A DNA stretch of 64,000 nt. It comes from Pseudomonas sp. H9. GTDB lineage: Bacteria; Pseudomonadota; Gammaproteobacteria; Pseudomonadales; Pseudomonadaceae. Under the pieces are notes generated by a model. It made no database searches, was not told the DNA's origin, and saw only the letters and a list, made by a program, of their open reading frames with translations. The DNA is taken from the NCBI RefSeq assembly GCF_004353925.1, contig NZ_SMOK01000011.1:124001-188000 (forward strand), written 5' to 3'. Position numbers and translations under genes: made by a program. Of the stretch, positions 1 through 9,131 are shown piece by piece; positions within the stretch are counted from its first letter, which is position 1, and each line of letters begins with the position of its first letter.

Positions 1-87
1 CAACCTGAGCAATTTCGCCCGGACGTTTCGGGGTTGGTGCGGAATGTGCCCGAGTGAATACCAGCGCTTGCACTGCGCGCAAGAAAC

Positions 88-158
88 GGTAGGAGCGGGC
101 TTGTCCCGCGATACGGTGTGACAGACTAACCGCATCGCGGGGCAAGCCCGCTCCCACC
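88..158. repeat. REP doublet 1 (inverted pair)
   Basis: Two REP units face each other: GGTAGGAGCGGGCTTG opens the element and its inverse CAAGCCCGCTCCCACC closes it, with about 20 bases between the arms. This is the repetitive extragenic palindrome typical of the Pseudomonas putida group. It is almost identical to the next doublet at 248-318, and the pair brackets a gene-end relic. Bases 1-87 to its left show no recognisable gene. Confidence 0.9.
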
Positions 159-160
159 AT

Positions 161-247
161 GATCAGCAAGCCAGCTGCCGTTACTTACCCAGGCGCTCGG
201 ACATCAGATCGAAAGTGATTTCGCCACCGTAATACGGCACTTCCACA
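161..247 (-). pseudogene. Deleted copy of the DUF1329 gene 3' end
   Basis: Bases 161-197 match 321-357 (the end and flank of the intact DUF1329 gene) and bases 198-247 match 454-503 inside it, each with only a few differences. Relative to the intact gene, 96 bases (32 codons, in frame) are missing. Read on the minus strand the relic still ends in-frame as ...ITFDLMSERLGK-stop, against ...LLKRLGK-stop in the parent. It starts right after one REP doublet and ends at the next. It is a non-functional remnant of a tandem duplication, or less likely the last trace of a second paralog. Confidence 0.8.
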
Positions 248-318
248 GGTGGGAGCGGGCTTGCCCCGCGATGCGGTGTAACAGACTAACCGCATCGCGG
301 GGCAAGCCCGCTCCCACC
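248..318. repeat. REP doublet 2 (inverted pair)
   Basis: An inverted pair of REP units, nearly identical to the doublet at 88-158 including the AACAGACTAACCGCATCGCG centre. It lies 22 bases beyond the stop codon of the DUF1329 gene, where a stable hairpin could stop transcription or protect the message end. The near-identity of the two doublets suggests that REP and gene end were duplicated together. Confidence 0.9.
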
Positions 319-340
319 AGGATCAGCAAGCCAGTTCCCG

Positions 341-1687
341 CTACTTACCCAAGCGCTTGAGCAGTGCAGGGGTGAAGTCAGCCTTGGACAATACTTCGCC
401 CCAGGTCCACTTGTGATTCACTTCGTTGGTGAGGGTGTTCGCCGCGTAGCGTCCGGACATCAGATCGTAAGTGATTTCGCCAGCGTAATACGGCACTTCC
501 ACATCGTGGAACTGAACCATGTGGTTTTCCTGCACACGCCAGAGTTCACCACGGCTGTCGTACAGTTCAGCGGCGACCAGTTGCCAGCTGTCTTCGTCGA
601 AGTAGAAGCGACGTTTGGCATAGACGTGGCGTTGGCCAGGCTTGAGATTGGCTTCGAGTACCCAGACACGGTGTTTTTCATAGCGAACCATGTCGGTGTT
701 GGCGAAGTTGGTCTTGAGCAGGTCTTTGTAGGTTTTGTTCTTGTCCATGAGCTTGTAGGCGTTGTAGGGCACTACACGCTCTTCTTTACCTATCAGCTTC
801 CAGTTGTAGCGATCCGGCGCTCCGTTGTAGCCGTCAAGGCTATCGGACACCACTTGGCCGAAGGTGTAGCGCGCACTGCTGTCGTAGGCAACAGTCGGTG
901 CGCGGCGTACTCGACGTTGGCCAGGAATGTACTGCCAGGCATTGCGCGCTTCGATCACCTGGTTGATCGGTTCATGAGCCAGGGTCACTTCGCCGGAGAA
1001 GCGAGCAGGGCTCAGGGTCCGGGTATAGGTGTAGAACAACAGGTTGGCGTCTTTGGGCGCGTCTTTCACGTTCTGGCGAAAGGCCGTCAGGCTGTCGTAG
1101 TCGACGACGGTGAAATCACCATTTTCCTGCACGGTCGCCGAGGCCAGGTCGCGGCGGATGGCACCGCCACGGTAGCGGGTGAGGTGGTTCCAGAGCACTT
1201 CCAGCGCCTCGGTCGGCATCGGGAAAGGTACGCCGTAGCTGTAGTTCTCAAGGCCGTTGCCGCCGTCGGCCAGTTTCACCTTGCCGACGTTCTTGCGCGT
1301 TTGATCCAGTTGCTCCTGGGGAATGCGCGCGGTACGGTGAGTCGGGTAGACGTTGATGCGGTACTCGGGGTAGCGAGTGATCATCGCCTGCTGGCCGGGA
1401 GTGAGCAGGTCTTTGTACTGGCTGGCATTGCCTTTGTTGATGACCAGCAGCGGCTTCTCGTCAGCGAACGGGTTGACGTAATTGCCGTTGGCCTCGATCG
1501 GTGCGGCACCGGGCTTCAAGCCGCCGTTCCAGGCCGGAATACTGCCGTCGGCGTTGCCGGCGCGCTCGGCGCCAACCGGGGTGAGTGGGCCATCAAGCTT
1601 GCTGAGGTTGTTGTCAGCAGCGTGTGCCAGGCTGCAGGCGGCCAGCAGGGCGAAGGCAAAGGGAAGTTTCCTGATTGTAGTTGTCAT
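341..1687 (-). CDS. DUF1329 periplasmic protein (LolA-like fold family)
   Basis: A 448-residue protein with a clear Sec signal peptide (LLAACSLAHA, cleavage near residue 23), so it acts in the periplasm or at the outer membrane. The mature part carries DUF1329 family features, including the opening LSKLDGPLTPVGAERAGNADG and a WTWGE-type C-terminus. The family is related to outer-membrane lipoprotein-sorting proteins and is usually encoded beside DUF1302 proteins. Here only 2 bases separate it from the upstream DUF1302 gene, so they share a transcript. A role in moving a hydrophobic compound between outer membrane and periplasm is inferred from the fold and company, not shown. A second, divergent member lies in cluster B at 52208-53464. 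The gene ends at a REP doublet. Confidence 0.88.
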   Translation of the reverse strand: MTTTIRKLPFAFALLAACSLAHAADNNLSKLDGPLTPVGAERAGNADGSIPAWNGGLKPGAAPIEANGNYVNPFADEKPLLVINKGNASQYKDLLTPGQQAMITRYPEYRINVYPTHRTARIPQEQLDQTRKNVGKVKLADGGNGLENYSYGVPFPMPTEALEVLWNHLTRYRGGAIRRDLASATVQENGDFTVVDYDSLTAFRQNVKDAPKDANLLFYTYTRTLSPARFSGEVTLAHEPINQVIEARNAWQYIPGQRRVRRAPTVAYDSSARYTFGQVVSDSLDGYNGAPDRYNWKLIGKEERVVPYNAYKLMDKNKTYKDLLKTNFANTDMVRYEKHRVWVLEANLKPGQRHVYAKRRFYFDEDSWQLVAAELYDSRGELWRVQENHMVQFHDVEVPYYAGEITYDLMSGRYAANTLTNEVNHKWTWGEVLSKADFTPALLKRLGK

Positions 1688-1689
1688 GT

Positions 1690-3459
1690 TCAGAAGCTCG
1701 CTTTGGCAGTTACAGAGGCAAAATCTCGATCATCGAGGGTGGAAAAGTCGTTGGAACCGAAAAATGCGTTGTAGGCCAGTTCCAGCGAATAGTTGTTGCG
1801 GTAGTCGAAGGTCAAGCTCAGGCCCGCAGCTTGCTGGCCTTCCTGGAAGTTCGGGCCATAACCGTCGACGTCGTGACGCCAGGTCAGTGCCGGGGTGACG
1901 GTAATGGCCGGCAGGACACCTTCGTAGGCCAGTGCCAGACGCGCGCGGTAGCCCCAGGAAAAGTGATCGACCAGGCCCTTGGTGTTGCAGCCCAGGTCAT
2001 TCAGCGCGGCGCTCTGGTTAGCGTCCATGCCGCCACCGCCCGTGACGCAGGCGGCACCGTCGGTCGGCGGGGTGCGGCCGAAGGCGCTGGCACGGCCGAG
2101 CCGCTGGCCGTCAATGTCGTCGACCCAGTTGGCGCCGGCCTCCGCAGCCCAGGAGAAGCGGTTGGCGCCAAGAATGTTGTCCACCGTATCGGTGGCGCCC
2201 AGGCTGAACTGCCAAACCGGCAAACGGGCGTAGCCCTGCAGCTCGGTGCCGCGATAAGGGGTGATGTCGCTGACTTGCAGCACCGGGCTGTTGGTCTGCC
2301 CGGCCAACACCGCGAAGGTGTCGCCGGAGTTGAATCCCACCGGCTGGTTGGGCCGGTAGCTCAATTCGCTGAACAGCGCGGTGGTACCCAGAACGCTGCT
2401 CAGGCTGACGCCGAACATGCGGATGTCCTCGGGGTAGGCGGTGAAGTAGCGTGCGGTGGGCAAGCCGCCGGTGGCAATGGTGCCGTTGGCCACTGGGGTG
2501 CGGCTGTGATAGTTGGCGTAATACAGGCCAAGGTCGGTGCTGTTCAATTCCTCGAACACATAGTGCATGGCCAGGCCGTACTGGCCGGTGTCGCTGGCCC
2601 ATTGGGTCTGGCCGCGGGGGATGATGCGGCCGGCAGCCACGGCCTGGTCGGTGGTGCCATTGGCACCGGCAATCACCGTGCGGAACTGGCAGCCTTCCTG
2701 GTTGTTGTCGCCGGTACTGAAAAAGGTGCCGCAGCCATCGAGCACCGAGGGGCGGAAGTTGTACTGCCAGAAACCTTCAAGGCTCATGGCATCCGTCAGG
2801 TCGAGGCTGAAGCTGAACATCTCCACCGGCAACTGGCCTTCTTTGAGTTCCACACCAGGGCGGTTGAAGGCGGAGACGTCCAGCGGGTTGATGGCGTTGA
2901 TACCGTTCTGCAGGAACAGCGCTTCGCCCCAACTCAGGACCTGTTTACCGAGCTTGGCATTCAGGGCATGCCCATCGAGGTCGAAGCTTTTCCAGACATA
3001 GGCGTCGAGTGCTTCGAACCCCTTGAAGCGTGCCAGGTCCTGCCAGCCGGAGTCGTTGAATTTACGGAAGTCGCCGTCGGTGGTTTCCAGTTGGTGGTCA
3101 TACCAGTACTTGAAGCGAATAAACGCGCCCTGGTTGCCGTCATTGAGGTCGAATTCGGTGAGCCCCTTGAACACCGTGGAAATGATGTCACCTTTGTCGA
3201 AGTTGAGCTTGCCGTCATCGGTGTTGTAGTTGGAGCCGGTGCCGACCTTGCCGATGCTGGCAGCGTCGGCGCGGGTCAACTGCTGCTTGTCGGCACTTTG
3301 CAGGCTCCAACTGGTGCCCAGCGACAGTGTGCTATTGCTGCTCAGGCTCCAGTCGTCGTTGATCTGCCAGACGGCTGCGCGAGCGGTTCCGGCCAGCGAA
3401 GCGACGGCGATCGAAAGTGCCAAAAGAGAGGGAGGCGAGGCGAGGGAGCGGTACTTCAT
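1690..3459 (-). CDS. DUF1302 outer-membrane protein
   Basis: A 589-residue exported protein: signal peptide with a TARA-AV cleavage site near residue 28, then a long beta-rich chain ending in aromatic Phe (TAKASF), as outer-membrane barrels do. The family signature GKQVLSWGEALFLQNGINAI sits near residues 165-190. DUF1302 proteins occur with DUF1329 partners in clusters for hydrophobic substrates, and a porin or receptor role is the usual inference. It is the first gene of a two-gene unit with the DUF1329 gene. The ATG at 3459 follows an AAGG-type ribosome site. It is transcribed away from the racemase gene at 3769, and the shared 309-base gap holds one copy of the cluster operator. Confidence 0.88.
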   Translation of the reverse strand: MKYRSLASPPSLLALSIAVASLAGTARAAVWQINDDWSLSSNSTLSLGTSWSLQSADKQQLTRADAASIGKVGTGSNYNTDDGKLNFDKGDIISTVFKGLTEFDLNDGNQGAFIRFKYWYDHQLETTDGDFRKFNDSGWQDLARFKGFEALDAYVWKSFDLDGHALNAKLGKQVLSWGEALFLQNGINAINPLDVSAFNRPGVELKEGQLPVEMFSFSLDLTDAMSLEGFWQYNFRPSVLDGCGTFFSTGDNNQEGCQFRTVIAGANGTTDQAVAAGRIIPRGQTQWASDTGQYGLAMHYVFEELNSTDLGLYYANYHSRTPVANGTIATGGLPTARYFTAYPEDIRMFGVSLSSVLGTTALFSELSYRPNQPVGFNSGDTFAVLAGQTNSPVLQVSDITPYRGTELQGYARLPVWQFSLGATDTVDNILGANRFSWAAEAGANWVDDIDGQRLGRASAFGRTPPTDGAACVTGGGGMDANQSAALNDLGCNTKGLVDHFSWGYRARLALAYEGVLPAITVTPALTWRHDVDGYGPNFQEGQQAAGLSLTFDYRNNYSLELAYNAFFGSNDFSTLDDRDFASVTAKASF

Positions 3460-3643
3460 ACTGCGGATTACCTTGTCATTGTTCTTGAAGGGCTAGGCGC
3501 AGGACGAGTGGCAGTGTCAGTGTTGCGCAATGCTCTGCACTGGCAGGATCCTGTGGCTGGGCAACAGTAGTTTCTCGTCGACCGATTTTTGTGATTGTTG
3601 TCTGGCGTGGTACGGACCATAGTGAGCGGCGACTTTCAATGTC

Positions 3644-3662
3644 CCTACCCGGTGTAGGTAGG
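3644..3662. promoter_or_regulatory. Cluster A operator, site 1
   Basis: The 19-mer CCTACCCGGTGTAGGTAGG is an 8-3-8 inverted repeat and a member of the palindrome family found at seven places in cluster A. It lies in the divergent gap between the DUF1302 gene (start 3459) and the racemase-like gene (start 3769), about 106 bases before the latter. I saw nothing else recognisable in the rest of 3460-3768. Confidence 0.65.
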
Positions 3663-3768
3663 GGTGGGCCACCGCTATCGGGGGGCTGGACGTCTGACTG
3701 CCAGTTGCTAGCGTGGGGCCTGGGGCACTGCCGTTCGTCAGTGCGCAATAACAACAAAAGGGGGCGAC

Positions 3769-4884
3769 ATGCTGTCAGGGATCAAAGTTGTAGAAATTTG
3801 CGGAATTGGCCCGGGTCCGTTCTGTGCCATGCACCTGGCCGACCTCGGTGCCGAGGTTATTGCCGTCGAGCGTGCGGCCTCGATGTCCATCACCGGTGAG
3901 GCCAATACGCCGAGCAACCCGATGAACCGCGGCAAGCGTTCGGTGGTCGCTGACCTGAAGACTGCCGAGGGCCGCGAAACGGTACTGCAGTTGATCGAGG
4001 GCGCCGACGCGCTGATCGAAGGCATGCGCCCGGGTGTGATGGAGCGTTTGGGCCTCGGCCCGCAGGTGTGTCTGGCACGTAATCCGAAGTTGGTTTACGG
4101 ACGCATGACCGGCTGGGGCCAGAGCGGCCCGATGGCCCATGCAGCCGGCCATGACAACAATTACATCGCACTGTCAGGTGCCCTGTACCACAGCGGTACG
4201 GCCGGCGAAGCGCCGTCTTCGCCCATCACCCTGATCGGTGACATCGGCGGCGGTGCGCTGTACCTGGCGGTCGGCATTTTGTCTGGCATCCTCAATGCGC
4301 GCGCTACCGGCCAAGGTACGGTGGTAGACGCCGCCATTGTCGATGGTTCGGCGCATATGATGCAGTTGATGCAGTCCCTCGCCCGTGGTGGGTTGATTGG
4401 CGAAGAGCGCGGCAAGAGCGTGCACGACGGCTCGCACTTCTACGCGACTTACCGCTGCGCCGACGACCACTATGTGACGGTCGGCTCGATGGAGCCGCAG
4501 TTCCATGCCTTGCTGCTGCACAAACTTGGCCTGGAAGACGACCCGCGTTTCGCTAAGCAGTGGGACAAGCAGCGCTGGCCGCAGATGCGAGCGCATCTTG
4601 CCGAGATTTTTGCCAGCCAGCCACGGGCCCATTGGTGCGAGCTGCTGGAAGGGACTGACGTGTGTTTCGCCCCGGTGCTGAGCCCGCGCGAAGCAGTGAG
4701 CCATCCGCATCTGGTCGAGCGCGGTGTTTATACCGAGCGCGATGGGGTGATCAGTGCCGCACCGGCGCCGCGCTTCGACGGCAAGGTGGTCGAGCCTGGC
4801 CCGATTCCACGACGCGGCGAAGATACCGAAGCGGTGATGGCGGCACTCAACGCCGGTGACCCGGCGAGCGCCTGGCGCTCGTAA
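3769..4884 (+). CDS. CaiB/BaiF family, alpha-methylacyl-CoA racemase-like
   Basis: A 371-residue CaiB/BaiF (class III CoA-transferase fold) protein that most resembles alpha-methylacyl-CoA racemases. The racemase signature GWGQSGPMAHAAGHDNNY is present. His128 and Asp158 (in LIGDIGGG) fall where the catalytic His126 and Asp156 of the mycobacterial racemase sit. Such enzymes flip (2R)- to (2S)-methylacyl-CoA so that stereospecific acyl-CoA dehydrogenases can act, which points to a methyl-branched substrate. Start ATG at 3769 follows AGGGGGCGAC. It stands alone, preceded by an operator copy and followed by a hairpin shared with the convergent regulator gene. A paralog is at 13272-14426. Confidence 0.88.
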   Translation: MLSGIKVVEICGIGPGPFCAMHLADLGAEVIAVERAASMSITGEANTPSNPMNRGKRSVVADLKTAEGRETVLQLIEGADALIEGMRPGVMERLGLGPQVCLARNPKLVYGRMTGWGQSGPMAHAAGHDNNYIALSGALYHSGTAGEAPSSPITLIGDIGGGALYLAVGILSGILNARATGQGTVVDAAIVDGSAHMMQLMQSLARGGLIGEERGKSVHDGSHFYATYRCADDHYVTVGSMEPQFHALLLHKLGLEDDPRFAKQWDKQRWPQMRAHLAEIFASQPRAHWCELLEGTDVCFAPVLSPREAVSHPHLVERGVYTERDGVISAAPAPRFDGKVVEPGPIPRRGEDTEAVMAALNAGDPASAWRS

Positions 4885-4887
4885 GCA

Positions 4888-4909
4888 ACGCCCCTCTTGC
4901 GAGGGGCGT
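4888..4909. terminator. Hairpin between convergent genes
   Basis: ACGCCCCTC-TTGC-GAGGGGCGT forms a perfect 9-bp stem with a 4-base loop just after the racemase-like gene and just beyond the end of the opposing LuxR-type gene. The T-tract is weak (CATTCT), but the position fits a bidirectional terminator. Confidence 0.7.
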
Positions 4910-4922
4910 CATTCTCAGCCCT

Positions 4923-7676
4923 TCAGCCCTGACCGTCGTCGTACTTGCCGATGGTCTGATCGCGCCACCTGGCGATGGCCTCGTCGCGACCCGTCACGCC
5001 GAGTTTGCCAAAGACGTTTTTCAGGTGCCACTTCACGGTTTCGGGTGAAACGTTGAGGATGCGCGCGATCTTCTTGTTGGTCATAGCCTGAGCCATGAGG
5101 TGCAAGACTTCGGATTCCCGGTCGCTGAGCGCCTCGATCCTGGCCGACGATTTGCGTGTTGGTGCCTGGACGGGTGTCGCCGCGCTCAGCAGTCGTTGCG
5201 CATAGAATGCCAGCACCGGGTCGAGCACGTCTTTGTCGAGCATCGCCTGCAACACCCCGGGGATCTGTGGCGAGGCATCCAGTAGGCTGCGCGTCAGGCC
5301 CAGGCGGTGGCCCTGACGCAATGCTTCAATCAACTGCTTGCGGGCCAATGCGATATGTCCGCAGCCTTCTTCGGCAATGGCCAACTGCAGGCGCAGGTAG
5401 GTGGCCAGCGGCCAACGCCGCTTGGTTTCCGCCAGGTTGACCAGGGGCAACAACAGGCTGACCGCCTGGCTGAATTCCTGGCGAAACAGGTGCAGTTCAA
5501 TCTGCCCACGCTTGGCGATTATCTGGATCATCTGCGGTACGCCGCGGTCGATACCGGCATGCCTGGCGGCCAGGTCGTTGAGCTGAGCCATCAGGCTTTC
5601 GGCCTGGACCGACTGGTTTTTCTGTACCGCCCACCGCAGGCGGGTGAACAGGGCTGTGGCCATCAAGCGGTCGAGCTTGAAGCGCTGGGCGTGCTCTTCC
5701 AGGCGATCGATGGAGGCTTGCGCCTCCAGGCGGCGGTCGCTGAGCCAGTGGCTGTTGGCCAGGGTCAGCAAGGTTGTCATGACCACACCCGGCAGCGCCA
5801 CGCGCTCGAGCACAGCCAAGTGCTGTTCCAGATGGTGGCAGGCTTCTTTGATGTTGCCTTGCTCGTAGAGCGTGCTCGACAGCACGGCGCTGATGGCCAG
5901 GGCAGAGGGGATCGCGCTGTCGCCGATCTGCTGCGCCTCGCCCAGGGCGATGCGCAGAATGTGCTCCGCCTCGCTGTGGCGGCCCTCGATGGCCAGCCCC
6001 AAGGCAAAGATACAGCGCCCCAGCAAGGTACGGCGCGGCGAAGTGGCCAGGCGGTCGTTCTGCTGGATCAGGCCTCGGGCCCGCTCGAATTCGCCACTGA
6101 ACGAATACAGCCAGCCCAACACGGTTGCGCGCCCGGTCAGCACAAAGTCATCGGCAGTCTCGGGCAGGGCCTCGATTGCCGGGGCCAGTGCCCAGGTGTC
6201 TTCGCTGCTGTCGAGCTGCATCGCCAGGGTGCCACGGGAGATCAGCAAGGTTTGCTGTTCGCCGACGCTCAGCCGTTCTTGCTGAGGCAGCAAATGCTCG
6301 ATGATTTTCTGCGCTTCGGCGAAGTTTTGTGCATACAGCTGCAACTGCAGCATGGCCAATTGCAGGCCGAAGCGTTCCTGAATCTGTTCCAGAGGCAGTT
6401 TGCGCAGCAAGTTGGGCAGATGGCTCAGGGTGCCGCGCGACATCAGGTCGTGGGCACAGGCTTCGACAATGTCTGCCGCGGCCTGGGCGTCGCCGGCCAG
6501 TACCGCATGGCGCACCGCTTCGTCCACATAACCCTGATCGAAGAACCAGTCTCGCGCGCAGGCGTGCAACTGCTGCAATTGTTCTTGCGAGCGGTCGGCC
6601 AGGCGTGCGCGCAGCACCTCGCGCAGCAGCGGGTGCAGGCGGTACCAGATTTCGCGGTCGTGGCTTTTGATCTGGGTGATGAACAGGTTCTCGCTGTCCA
6701 GGCGGCTCAGGTGATTCATCATCCAGGCCAGCGCGTTCGGTTTGCCCATCAGGCGCGCACACAGGGCCGCACAGAAGCGGTTGCAGATCGAGGCCCGGCC
6801 CAGCAGCTCCAGGTCGTCGGCAGGTAGGTGGTTGAGCACCTCCTGTTCGAAGAACTGCGCGAAGGCACTGGCATCGCGCACCTGACGGTGGCTGAAGGTG
6901 GCGCCGCGTCGTGACTTTATGTCGATGGCGAACAGTTGCAGGCCTGCGACCCAGCCGTCGGTCAGTTCGTGCAGGGTTTCGGCATCGCGCTTGTGGACCT
7001 CGCCAAGCTGCTCGCGCAAAAAGCGTTCGGACTCTTCAGCGGAAAAACGCAAGTCACGCAGGTCCAGCTCGTCCAGGCGCCCCTGCGAGCGCAAGCGTGC
7101 CAGCGGTAGCGAAGGGGGAAGGCTGGTGCGCGAGCCCAGCGCCAGGTGCAGGTTCGGTGGTGCATAGTCCAGCAGCCAGCCGAGGGTCTGGAAGATCAAC
7201 GGGTCTTCCAGTTGATGAATATCGTCAATCATTAGCATGAGCTCACGCTCACGCTTGGCGATGTCCTGCAGCAGCACAATGACCCAGTGTTCCAAGGCCA
7301 GCTCGTCGGTGTCGCGGCCAAGCAGGACAGCGGCATCGCGGGTCATTTCTTCGTCCACTTCGGCCAGCGCGGCGCGCAGGCAGTGCGCCAGCCGGATCGG
7401 GTCGTTGTCCTCATTGATCACCGACAGCCAGGCCACATCGAAGTTGATCCCCATCAGCTCCCGGCGCCAGGCCAGCATGGTGCTGGTCTTGCCGCTGCCA
7501 GCCGGACCCTGGATCACCACGCAACGCTGGCGGCGAGCTTCCATCAGACGTGCCATCAACGCCGTGCGCGGCATCAGGTAACGGGCGCCTCGGGGCGGGA
7601 TCACCTTGGTGTCGGGGATGACCTGCAAGGCCCGGTTGGCTGGCAGGTGCAGGCCGCTAGGCGAGGGTGTGGGCAT
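4923..7676 (-). CDS. MalT-type LuxR family ATP-dependent regulator (LAL)
   Basis: A 917-residue regulator of the large ATP-binding LuxR (MalT/AlkS) type. It has an N-terminal Walker A GPAGSGKT at residues 57-64, a Walker B-like ELMLMIDDIH, a long helical TPR-like middle, and a C-terminal LuxR helix-turn-helix (LSDRESEVLHLMAQ...NVSPETVKWHLKNVFGKL). MalT-like proteins are activators that oligomerise on ATP and an inducer, and bind G-rich boxes. Being the only such regulator inside cluster A, it is the likeliest reader of the 19-bp palindromes, whose right arm TGGGGWGG resembles the MalT box. That link is inferred. The second regulator of this class, at 58985-61771, is clearly diverged from it. 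Confidence 0.93.
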   Translation of the reverse strand: MPTPSPSGLHLPANRALQVIPDTKVIPPRGARYLMPRTALMARLMEARRQRCVVIQGPAGSGKTSTMLAWRRELMGINFDVAWLSVINEDNDPIRLAHCLRAALAEVDEEMTRDAAVLLGRDTDELALEHWVIVLLQDIAKRERELMLMIDDIHQLEDPLIFQTLGWLLDYAPPNLHLALGSRTSLPPSLPLARLRSQGRLDELDLRDLRFSAEESERFLREQLGEVHKRDAETLHELTDGWVAGLQLFAIDIKSRRGATFSHRQVRDASAFAQFFEQEVLNHLPADDLELLGRASICNRFCAALCARLMGKPNALAWMMNHLSRLDSENLFITQIKSHDREIWYRLHPLLREVLRARLADRSQEQLQQLHACARDWFFDQGYVDEAVRHAVLAGDAQAAADIVEACAHDLMSRGTLSHLPNLLRKLPLEQIQERFGLQLAMLQLQLYAQNFAEAQKIIEHLLPQQERLSVGEQQTLLISRGTLAMQLDSSEDTWALAPAIEALPETADDFVLTGRATVLGWLYSFSGEFERARGLIQQNDRLATSPRRTLLGRCIFALGLAIEGRHSEAEHILRIALGEAQQIGDSAIPSALAISAVLSSTLYEQGNIKEACHHLEQHLAVLERVALPGVVMTTLLTLANSHWLSDRRLEAQASIDRLEEHAQRFKLDRLMATALFTRLRWAVQKNQSVQAESLMAQLNDLAARHAGIDRGVPQMIQIIAKRGQIELHLFRQEFSQAVSLLLPLVNLAETKRRWPLATYLRLQLAIAEEGCGHIALARKQLIEALRQGHRLGLTRSLLDASPQIPGVLQAMLDKDVLDPVLAFYAQRLLSAATPVQAPTRKSSARIEALSDRESEVLHLMAQAMTNKKIARILNVSPETVKWHLKNVFGKLGVTGRDEAIARWRDQTIGKYDDGQG

Positions 7677-7904
7677 AACGATGAACTCCGGACATTTTTT
7701 TCTTATGGCCGCAGTTTACGCTGCCAGGCACGGGCTTGCCGATTCGCTTTTTGTATTAGCCGAGTCGAAGAAAAAATTATCCAGCCAGCCCACTGCTTCC
7801 TAGCATAGCGAGAAAGTTCAGGAGACCATTCACGTGGGTACAGTCGTGACATTCACAGCGTTGATCAAGGTGCGCCTGGCGTTGCCCGGACGGGGAGCGC
7901 AGAC

Positions 7905-9104
7905 GTGAGCGGACCACTGGCGGGCATCCGCATCCTCGACATGACCAGCGTGCTGATGGGGCCTTATGCCACCCAGATCCTCGGCGACATGGGCGCCGAC
8001 GTGATCAAAGTGGAAGCGCCGGCGGGTGACAGTACCCGCGACATCGGTGTACGGCGCAACCCAGGCATGGCGGCTGCGTTCCTGCACGCCAACCGCAGCA
8101 AGCGCAGCATTGTCCTCGACCTCAAGCGCGCCGAGGGCCGTGTGGCGTTGCTGCGCCTGGCCGCCGATGCCGATGTCTTGATCTACAACATCCGCCCCCA
8201 AGCGATGGTGCGGTTAGGGCTGGACTACGCGGATGTTGCGGCGGTCAACCCGAGCATTCTCTACGTCGGCGTCTACGGCTATGGCCAGCAAGGCCCCTAC
8301 GCAGCCAAGCCGGCCTACGACGACATGATTCAGGGGGCGGTTGCCTTGCCGACCTTGGCGATGCTTGCCGGCGCCGATGAGCCGCGCTATGTACCGAGCG
8401 CTATGGCCGACCGCATTGTCGGCATGAGCGCGGTCAGTGCTGTAACAGCCGGTCTGTTGCATCGCGAGCGCAGCGGGGAGGGCCAGCGTATCGACATTCC
8501 GATGTTCGAAACCATGGCGCAGTTTGTTCTTGGCGATCACCTCGGCGGCCTGACGTTCGATCCACCGCAGGGCCCGGCCGGCTACGCCCGCTTGCTCAAC
8601 CCGCACCGCAAGCCATACCGCACGCGCGATGGTCACCTTTGCGTCATGCTCTACAACGACAAGCAATGGCGGGCTTTTTTTGAACTGATCGGTCGCCCCG
8701 AGGTGATGGACAGCGATCCACGTTTCAACACGATCGGCAAGCGCACCGAGCACATCCATGCGTTGTACGCGATGGTCGCCGAGATCATCGCCACACGTAC
8801 CAGCGCCGAGTGGACGGCCGCACTGGAAGCGGCAGACATCCCGGTCATGCCCATGCACAGCATCGAGTCCCTGCGAGATGACCCGCACCTGCGCGCGGTC
8901 GGCTTTTTCGAGCCTGTCGAACACCCCTCCGAAGGTTGCCTGACAAGCATGCAAGTGCCGTCGCGCTGGTCGAAGTCTCAGCCCGGAGCAGGGCATCCGG
9001 CGCCGCGCCTTGGCCAACACAGTGCGCAGATTCTGCGCGAGGCAGGCTACAGCGATGCGCAGATCGCCGCGCTGGCTGCAGGTGGCACCACCATTCTGGC
9101 CTGA
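7905..9104 (+). CDS. Class III (CaiB/BaiF) CoA-transferase
   Basis: A 399-residue family III CoA-transferase. It keeps the N-terminal Rossmann half (GPYATQILGDMGADVIKVE) and an aspartate at 169 (PSAMADRIVG), the position of the catalytic Asp169 of formyl-CoA transferase that carries the aspartyl-CoA anhydride. It lacks the GHD motif of the two racemase-like paralogs in this window, so it more probably moves CoA from one acyl-CoA to a free acid. The start is GTG at 7905 with GGGGAG 8 bases before it. The enoyl-CoA hydratase gene follows after 27 bases and is probably cotranscribed. The 228-base gap to the divergent regulator gene lacks the cluster operator. Confidence 0.87.
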   Translation: MSGPLAGIRILDMTSVLMGPYATQILGDMGADVIKVEAPAGDSTRDIGVRRNPGMAAAFLHANRSKRSIVLDLKRAEGRVALLRLAADADVLIYNIRPQAMVRLGLDYADVAAVNPSILYVGVYGYGQQGPYAAKPAYDDMIQGAVALPTLAMLAGADEPRYVPSAMADRIVGMSAVSAVTAGLLHRERSGEGQRIDIPMFETMAQFVLGDHLGGLTFDPPQGPAGYARLLNPHRKPYRTRDGHLCVMLYNDKQWRAFFELIGRPEVMDSDPRFNTIGKRTEHIHALYAMVAEIIATRTSAEWTAALEAADIPVMPMHSIESLRDDPHLRAVGFFEPVEHPSEGCLTSMQVPSRWSKSQPGAGHPAPRLGQHSAQILREAGYSDAQIAALAAGGTTILA

Positions 9105-9131
9105 TCCCCATCCATTAAAGGAACAACTGCA

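Noticed and set aside
1681..3570. Open plus-strand frame of about 629 codons opposite the DUF1302 gene
   Set aside because: It is the GC-rich antisense shadow of the DUF1302 gene; its Gly/Ala/Val-rich translation has no signal peptide or domain, while the minus-strand protein has both.
7677..7904. Eighth cluster A operator between the LAL gene and the CoA-transferase gene
   Set aside because: The CCAGCCAGCCCACTGC stretch near 7781 lacks the paired right arm, so it does not meet the 8-3-8 pattern.
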